64,000 nucleotides of DNA from Epiperipatus broadwayi (taxonomy: Eukaryota > Onychophora > Udeonychophora > Euonychophora > Peripatidae): positions 5,464,572 to 5,528,571 of the forward strand of contig JAQFVV010006238.1 in assembly GCA_028023455.1 (NCBI GenBank), read 5' to 3'. Under the pieces are notes generated by a model. The model saw only the letters and a list, made by a program, of their open reading frames with translations, was not told the origin of the DNA and ran no database searches. The first letter of the stretch is position 1; the number at the start of each line of letters is the position of its first letter. The position numbers were made by a program, and so were the translations under genes. Below, in pieces: positions 56,389 through 64,000 of the stretch.

Positions 56389-57399
56389 ATGATTGAGGAT
56401 GAAAGTAGCATGGAAAGCCCGGTGGTAACATTTAAAAACCCCAAGCGGTGTCAGTTACAAGAAATATTGAGAGCTATCGCTGAGCTCAAAGAAATTGTAA
56501 TGGAAGACCATAAAGAAATAAAAGAAATGAAAGGCATGATACAAGAATTGAGGAAAGATGTGAATGAATTAAAAGAGAGGGAAAGAATAGGAACAATGAA
56601 AAAAAAAGGAAGTCATAGACCCAGCGGACCATAAAGTCAGTAAAGAGGAAGAAAAGACAGAAAATGAAGAGACAGAGCAGTTTACAGGGGAAACTAAAGA
56701 AATCCCGAACAAGAAGCCTATACAAATAAACCGAGAGAAAGAGGTAATGGAAAGAAAGCTCAACGAATCTGGAGAAGAAGAGTTCGATAGGGTCACGTTG
56801 GCGAAATTTATACACATAAAACATTTAAAGGGGAAAGGGAGGAAAGCCCTTTTGACTACTTGGACAGTCTAGGTGATTTTTTCTACGTCCATAAGTCGAA
56901 AGAAAAAGAGAAGATCATAATAGCAATGAGCCATTTGAGTGGTTCCACTAGGGAATGGTGGAAGGCGGTAAATTACAAACCCCCTACATTCCAAGAATAT
57001 CGAACTATGATTTTGCGAGGGTTTTGGAGCGTGGAGAAACAAGAAACCATACGCATGAAGATATCACAAGAAAAGTATAAAGCGGACAAAGACGGTACGT
57101 ACAGTCAGTTTTTCCAATGTCAAGCGGCAAAATTGAGAGCCTTGGAGGCATATCCGATGAATCAATTCCAGATAGTGCGAACTATCAGATTTAACCTTCC
57201 GTCAGGTGTGCAACATAAGTTGGCCAAAAACCGTCGGCTATCCATTGAGGAAGCATTAGAAATATTACAAGATATAGAATGGGAGGACCAGGGGGTAGGT
57301 GGAGAAAGTAAAGTTAGATGGGAGAACTGTAATGAACCCGCGAGTATGAGTAACTATAACCCCAAGAAAAGTTGGGACAAGTCACCTCGGTGCAATTAA
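56389..57399 (+). pseudogene. Gag-like gene of element B (capsid)
   Basis: The N-terminal part (56389 on) is charged and coiled-coil-like (LQEILRAIAELKEIVMEDHK, ELRKDVNELKERE). A frameshift in the A run at 56599 moves the sense frame through about 56820 (EEEKTENEETEQFTGE, DRVTLAKF), and a second shift returns it for 56820-57399. The capsid signature is DYLDSLGDFFYVHKSKEKEK, AMSHLSGSTREWWKAV, PPTFQEYRTMILRGFW and AKLRALEAYPMNQFQIVRTI, matching the retrotransposon Gag capsid family (small hydrophobics, LxGxAxxWW, F...F). No zinc knuckle and no protease follow; the frame ends 43 bp before the 3' LTR. Its role would be particle assembly. Broken in at least two places. Confidence 0.8.
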
Positions 57400-57442
57400 A
57401 GTTTTTTTTTTACTGTTTTTTTTTATATGACAAATGGGGCAA

Positions 57443-59080
57443 TGAGCTGATATTTTAAGTCAGCTCATATATATATAAGCTCACATATTTATAATTTTGT
57501 CATAGATATTTTCCAAAGTTAAATAGTTGTAAAATAAAAATTAACAAATGATTTTAATTTAATGGGAAGAGTAAAATCTTAAACTTTTATTTTTGCTATA
57601 GATTTGAGCAAAATTTTTTTAAAAAAAAAAAAAAAGATAAAATATAATTTATTGTCAAAAATGTTAAAAGTGTTTAATTAAAAGGGAGAAAACTCGAGAG
57701 ATAAAAGGGTGGGGGAAAGAAAACAAAATTAGATTGTTGGTAGTAATTAGACTATTGTTGAAACTTTCACAAACTAAAGGTATTTGGTTAATAATTGCTG
57801 TTACGCTAATTAAAAAGAAAAAAAAAGATAAAGGAAAGAGAGATAAAATCGCTTTTAGAGTAAGTCAGTTGACTTGAGAGACCAGCAAAGACAATAAAGA
57901 AAAAAAAAAAGAGAGAGAAGCTGTGCTCCAAAAAAAAAATTATTATAGAAATTTAATTTGCGGACTCTTTTCAAATGCATAGCAGCTAAAGCTATCAAAA
58001 CCTTCCCCTTTGGGGAATTGGCTGCCACTCCATCTGAATGAAGCTACCGAAAGAGTCTAGGAATGGAAAGAAATGTATATTGCTAGCCGGACAACCAAAG
58101 GAACACCCATGGACACACCAGAATTCTCATATACAAGGACAAAGGCACGACAAATGGAATGTTAATCTATGAAAGTCAGGCCACTTCGCTCTGATCGATC
58201 AGGGTAATTATAAACTTTTCAATTAATGGGAACTTTAGTTAAAGCGTAATAGAACTTTATTTTTGATTTATCTTTCGTTTGTTATATTTGTTATGAATGT
58301 TTCAACAATAGAGGTGGGGAAATAAATTTATTTGATATTGTAAACTATTGATGTTGATTCTCGTTAAATATTTTTATGCAATATTGGTATGACTGTATAT
58401 TAAATTACTTAATATCTGTTCGATCTAGAGGGTAACAACAGGGTGGGTATAAAAGTGTGCTGCCAAGCAACAGAGAATCTTAGGGCGTTACTTGCTTGTT
58501 AGCAGAAAATAAGGGAAGTGTTGAAAGTATAAGAAAACGAAAGACACTTATACGCTCATTTTAAGTTTTTGCAAGTTATTTATTTACCAAATAAAGTGGG
58601 GTTTAAAAATAAACTTCAGGAAAGATTATATACTATAAGTCGCTTTTGTATACACGCTTGCTAGAATCCGCAGTGTTAGTGTCGGCACGAGTAAATCCAT
58701 GGTAGATATTTGGGAAGAATACTTAGAAAGTTAACAGTTTGAAAATCAGAAATTGTAAGTCAGTTCTCTCTGGATCGGGCAGAAATATAATGTTATTAAT
58801 AATAATAATAATAAAGGAAAGTAATTTTTTTTGTACCCAACGTATATTTGAATTCTTTAATTATTTATAATAATTAGTTAGTGTCCTTAAGTGAAAACCC
58901 CTGTCAGATTATAAACAAAATTTGTAATCGGTGAATCGCCGTTCGAAAATAAATAAGACCAGGTTTACGTAAAGCTTCGTGGCCAGGTTCCAAGAGAGAA
59001 ATCCTTGGTGGCACCCTCGGTTGCGATTCTAATAATTAAGATTCAGTTATTAGGGGAAGGAAAAGAGTTGTAGTGTCACA
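57443..59080 (+). repeat. 3' LTR of element B
   Basis: Same start and end as the 5' LTR, preceded by AAATGGGGCAA, a weak purine tract. A few substitutions and short indels distinguish it. Confidence 0.9.
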
Positions 59081-59700
59081 CTATGTAAAAAAGTTGCTGT
59101 GGGGAAAAAGATTGTTTCAATGTTACTAAAACGTATTCAAGCTCCTCTAATACAAAATAGTTTGGGACTACATTCAATTAATATTTTTAACATTCAAAAA
59201 ATATTAAATATTATTTCTGCTTGTGGTCATTTGTTTCCATACATGAAAAATGTTTTCGAAGATTCAACAGATAAGCCACCATCAGTCAATGGATACTAGA
59301 AAATCTTGCTAACAGTAATTCTCAACATTATTGGGATATATACCAGATAATTTGCTCTCCCTTTGTGTTAAATGATAAAAGACCAATTCTAAACATTAAC
59401 AATACCATCATTGTACAAACAAAGAAATTGTGACATTCAAACTCTTTTACAATTATTTGTTAAAAGTAGCTAGCTACCCAAATAGTCAAGCAAGTATTTT
59501 ACATTATTTTCACAATAGTGTACAAGATGTTCCTTCATGTATAACAATAATCCAAACATTCTGGAACAAAATGGAACTACCCCACTTAAGGGATGAAAAT
59601 ATTGTATCCCAAGAGATGTATACAGTCATATGCAACAATGCTCAAAATTATGGCATAAAAAAGACTAATAAAAGAGAAAACTAAGAGCCTTGTCAGTGTA
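59081..59700 (+). pseudogene. L1-like LINE ORF2: C-terminal part after element B
   Basis: Segments: IQAPLIQNSLGLHSINIFNI (59140), matching LGLHSIKVFPIQ in the 26-27.6 kb copy; then FYNYLLKVASYPNSQASIL (about 59445) and VICNNAQNYGIKKTNKREN (about 59625). It has stops between segments. The equivalent C-terminal Cys/His motif is not clear in this copy. It is followed by a 3' UTR with an AATAAA signal near 59876. Confidence 0.8.
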
Positions 59701-59896
59701 TAAAACTGATTGGTGGTGTATGTAGAAAAATGTAAACTCAAATGTGTTAACCACATGCATATCTCTTGTTTTTGTCCCCCCCCCCAATTACAATTTTCAA
59801 TTTGTTTATATTAAGTTCAATTTATCACCATATGGTAAAATAGTTATTAATGTAAGCTTTTTCTTGTTATATGCAATAAAGTCCTTTTGAAAGCTA

Positions 59897-59965
59897 ATAA
59901 TAATAATAGTAGTAGTAGTAGTGTAGCAGTAGTAGTAGTAGCAGTAGCAGCAGTAGAAGTAGTAA
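59897..59965. repeat. Degenerate (AAT/AGT/AGC)n microsatellite
   Basis: AATAATAATAGTAGTAGTAG followed by mixed AGT/AGC triplets, just after the probable LINE 3' end. Confidence 0.9.
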
Positions 59966-59995
59966 AAAATAATTTATTTAATCTTAAGAATATAA

Positions 59996-60310
59996 ATAAA
60001 TCAACTTGCACATACATAAACCTACAACTATAGATTTCCCATGTAACCACAGCAATCCATACAATGTAAAACTCTTGTAACTAATCCACAGCTTGAAAAA
60101 AATATTGTAATCTCATGTAAATCAATAAATCAACTTTTACATAGAGATTGCTCATGTAACCACAGCAATCCAAACTATGTAAAAACCCTTGTAACTAATC
60201 CACAATCCTGTGTAAACCAATAAATCAACTTTTATATATGTAAATCTACAATTTCAGATTGTCCATGTAAACACAACAATCTAAGCTATGTAAAACTTGT
60301 AACTTTTTAA
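59996..60310. repeat. Minisatellite, about 3 units of 90-130 bp
   Basis: Each unit has AAATCAACTT, GTAAACC- or TAAACCTAC-like words, ATTTCCCATGTAACCACAG or equivalents, CAATCCA.AC.ATGTAAAA and TTGTAACTAATCCACA. Ends with AATAAAGTTTATC before the next microsatellite. Confidence 0.8.
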
Positions 60311-60328
60311 GTCAAATAAAGTTTATCA

Positions 60329-60521
<193 letters not shown>

Positions 60522-60764
60522 AAAATAGATGTTTTTAACCTTTGATAAGGGCATAAAATCACATGCTGGAATGAGCTTTTAATACAAAATTATTGTGACA
60601 TTGGTTATTTTTGTTATACAATTGTCATTAATATAAATGCTAAAAATGCTGAGTGAAAAAAGCTTAATAAAAGGTTTATTATAGAATGCTGAGCAGTTTT
60701 TGATATCTTAATCCTGATATTATACTCATAGCAATGACTAGTGGAACAAAGACTTGTGAGTAAA

Positions 60765-62140
<1,376 letters not shown>

Positions 62141-62166
62141 TTTTTGATAAAGAAATAAAAAAATAA
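62141..62166. other. Centre of the PLE-1 inverted pair
   Basis: About 26 bp of T/A-rich sequence between arms that begin CCTTAATTTTATTT and AAATAAAATTAAGG. Confidence 0.85.
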
Positions 62167-63470
62167 AAAAATAAAATTAAGGTAATTAAAGATTTGCTTT
62201 TGTTATTGGAAGATTCTATGTATTTTACTTATAAAGGTAATTTTTATAAGATTAAGGAAGGGTGGATAATAGGTTATATTATTTCTCCTTTAGTATGTTC
62301 AGTTTATATTAGTTTTATGGAAGAGGAAATTATTATTAAAAAGAATTGTTTATATGTAAAATTATTTGTCAGATATGTTGATGATTGTTTATTTGTTGTT
62401 GAGAATGGTAAATTGAAGGAATTTGTAAATGAGTTTAATTGTTTTGATCCTTCTATAAAATTTGTGTTAGAAGGAGGGGGTTAGATTTTGGTAAGTTAAA
62501 ATTTTTAGATCTTTTGGTGATTAGAAATATAGAAACTAATTGTTTATTGTGCAGTCATTTAGTTAAAAGTAAAGAATTAAGATCTATAATTAAACCTGAT
62601 AGCTATCAGTCTGTATCTCATAAAGTAGCTGCTTTAAGGAATTATTATCATAGGAATATTAAATTAAATAATTCTAGGGGGGTAGCTTTGTTTCAGAAAT
62701 ATCAATTTTATAAAGATTATTTAAGTGTTGGATACTCTGATAAATTTGTTAAAAGATATTTTATTTAATAGTAATATTTGTAAGGATGTAAAGGTTAAAG
62801 AAAAATATGATTTTATTTCTTTGCCATTTAAATTGTCTTCTTATAAAATTGTGTGTAGAAATAGTAAATTGTTTGGAAATAAGAAAATTGCTTGGAAAAG
62901 GGGTGTTACATTGAATAATTTATTGAATAATACAAAGGAAGTTTTTGATAGAAAGACTATTCCTGGTGTGGTATATTTTATTCCTTGTTTATTTTGTAAG
63001 AAGGTTTACATAGGTCAGAGTAGTTTGAGTTTAAATGAAAGAGTAAAGGTTCATAAAAGTAGAGTTAAAAATAGATATCTTAGTTCTGCTTTGTATGTCC
63101 ATGAAAAAGATACAGGCCACACTATTGATTTTGATGAAGCAAGGTTGTCTTCTTTGAGAGAAATGAAATCAAAAGAAGAATTAAAGAGTCTTTATTATTG
63201 AAAATTTATGATTCTGAAGCAATTAACTTATTTAAGAGTTCTTTTAATATTAAGGGTGGATGGGAAGTGAATGGATTTGTGGGTAGTTTTTAATAGTATA
63301 TATAAGTTGTGTTTTTTTTTTATTATTTCTTTACACTTGAGAAGTCTGCTTGTAGCAGTGAAACCTTAGGTTGTGTTTTAATATTATTTTTATTCTGGTC
63401 TGGTTTAATTTTAGATTTGGGGTAGTTTTGATTTTATATTGACTAGTTTAGCTTTATGCTTGTAATGTTT
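62167..63470 (+). pseudogene. PLE-1, plus copy
   Basis: Mirror copy of 60871-62140. YVDD is in frame 62194-62484, which ends prematurely because the G run near 62476 has five rather than six G. The linker reads RSIIKPDSYQSVSHKVAALR (62514-62768), and one extra A near 62757 breaks the next junction. GVVYFIPCLFCKKVYIGQSS lies in 62725-63201, and a missing base near 63140 ends that frame. The 3' UTR with the CTGCT...AGCAG hairpin and GAAAC (63346-63364) follows, with a longer 3' end (ACTAGTTTAGCTTTATGCTT) than the minus copy. Confidence 0.9.
63346..63364 (+). ncRNA. Degenerate hammerhead-like hairpin in PLE-1 3' UTR
   Basis: CTGCT-TGT-AGCAG followed by GAAA resembles hammerhead stem II plus the GAAA box, but the preceding sequence (ACTTGAGAAGT) lacks an intact CUGANGA. 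Homologous hairpins are at about 60943-60960 and 17041-17060 (minus). Weak, listed for comparison with 6698-6870. Confidence 0.3.
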
Positions 63471-64000
63471 ATATATATATATTGTAGGATATATATATAT
63501 ATATATATATATCAAAAAATATAAGTATATGTAACTATATATATATATATATATATATAAGTTACATAGCCTACTTTTTAGACTAAGGAAAACAGGATTT
63601 TTTATTTATTGAGTTAGTATTGTTGGTGATATATCAAGTCTTTTTTATTTTGCATTTAGAATCATTTCTTTCAATACATACAATGCTAGCTAATGTAGGT
63701 TTGAATGTGCCAAGTTTGTTTTCATGCTCTAGGAAAATGGATTTGTGATCTGAATTGTTGTTACATATGATATTTTATTATTTTTTATAATTTTAATTCA
63801 TATCAAAAATGGTTCATTCTGAAATTACAATAAATAGTAAAAAGTGTTTGTTTAAATTGCTTTTTTTTTTATTGCAAATTCCAATAAATAGTAAAAAAAA
63901 ATTGCTTAATTCTTTTTTATTTATTGATTAACATTCTGGTGACTCTACCTGGTGTGTGAAACATCAATCTGTTGTGTCAAATGCCTGTGAAAACAATACA
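63471..64000. other. AT-rich end with (AT)n patches
   Basis: (AT)n tracts at about 63471-63512 and 63537-63559, with the inverted words AAGTATATGTAACTATA and TATAAGTTACATAG around the second. No gene to the window end. Confidence 0.6.

Larger units (their letters stand above)
54531..59080 (+). mobile_element. LTR element B: 1.64-kb LTRs, gag only
   Basis: LTRs 54531-56170 and 57443-59080 (about 98% alike by eye) surround 1.27 kb with a gag-like gene and no pol. The ends are TGAGCTGATA and GTGTCACA. The flanking bases CTAT (54527-54530 and 59081-59084) form a target duplication; a 6-bp CACTAT reading is also possible. The LINE frame continues on both sides. It is non-autonomous and fairly recent. 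Confidence 0.9.

Noticed and set aside
56486-56824. Minus-strand Phe/Leu-rich frames opposite gag B
   Set aside because: Antisense of a Glu/Lys-rich gag segment; such frames arise from composition.

Overview
This window is AT-rich animal-type nuclear DNA, probably from an invertebrate with a repeat-dense genome. It carries GIY-YIG Penelope-like elements (PLEs), several LINE lineages, Ty3/gypsy-like LTR elements, tRNA-derived SINE-like copies, foldback repeats and long microsatellites. I cannot name the species. I found no host protein gene, rRNA gene, CRISPR array or bacterial-style operon. Every coding stretch I recognise belongs to a mobile element, and nearly all are broken.

Layout. 1-6.6 kb: old foldback repeats, a (TTA)n tract, an RTE-like LINE relic and a minisatellite-like family (here called M). 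6.6-7.8 kb: an (AT)n tract, a palindrome whose two arms each carry a hammerhead-ribozyme-like core, and a PLE endonuclease relic. 8.6-10.6 kb: an RTE-like LINE (minus) and a 1.1-kb multi-unit foldback insertion (family F1) with a 12-bp target duplication. 11.3-13.8 kb: a complete LTR element (A) with a broken Ty3/gypsy-type gag and an intact coiled-coil extension but no pol. 16.9-19.7 kb: PLE fragments, including a head-to-head pair, with a second foldback (F2). 20.1-21.1 kb: RTE-like LINE. 21.1-25 kb: mostly featureless. 25-31.6 kb: an L1-like LINE (minus), M repeats, a CR1/Jockey-like relic and an RTE-like relic split by an F1 foldback. 32.2-34.4 kb: a 2.1-kb solo LTR (D). 34.4-36.3 kb: tRNA-derived SINE-like copies and a tRNA-like retroposon. 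39.3-44.2 kb: LTR element C (2.1-kb LTRs) inserted into an RTE-like LINE. 47.3-50.8 kb: F1 copies and two convergent LINE fragments ending in (CATCA)n. 51.8-59.7 kb: an L1-like LINE split by LTR element B (1.64-kb LTRs and a gag, no pol). 59.7-64 kb: minisatellite, microsatellites and a 2.6-kb head-to-head PLE pair. One arm of that pair contains a 15-base match to an Illumina adapter.

How the pieces relate. The window records several rounds of nested insertion. Target duplications and resumed reading frames date these relatively: LTR B landed in the L1-like LINE, LTR C in one RTE-like LINE, and F1 in another. The LTR elements shown here lack pol and would need enzymes in trans. The F1 blocks and the tRNA-like retroposon carry 12-14 bp target duplications, which fits mobilisation by LINE-type machinery. 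LTR families B, C and D share a small stem-loop plus TGGYRCCC module near the LTR 3' end, and C/D show compensatory base changes. Identity statements are by eye; no alignment or database search was run.
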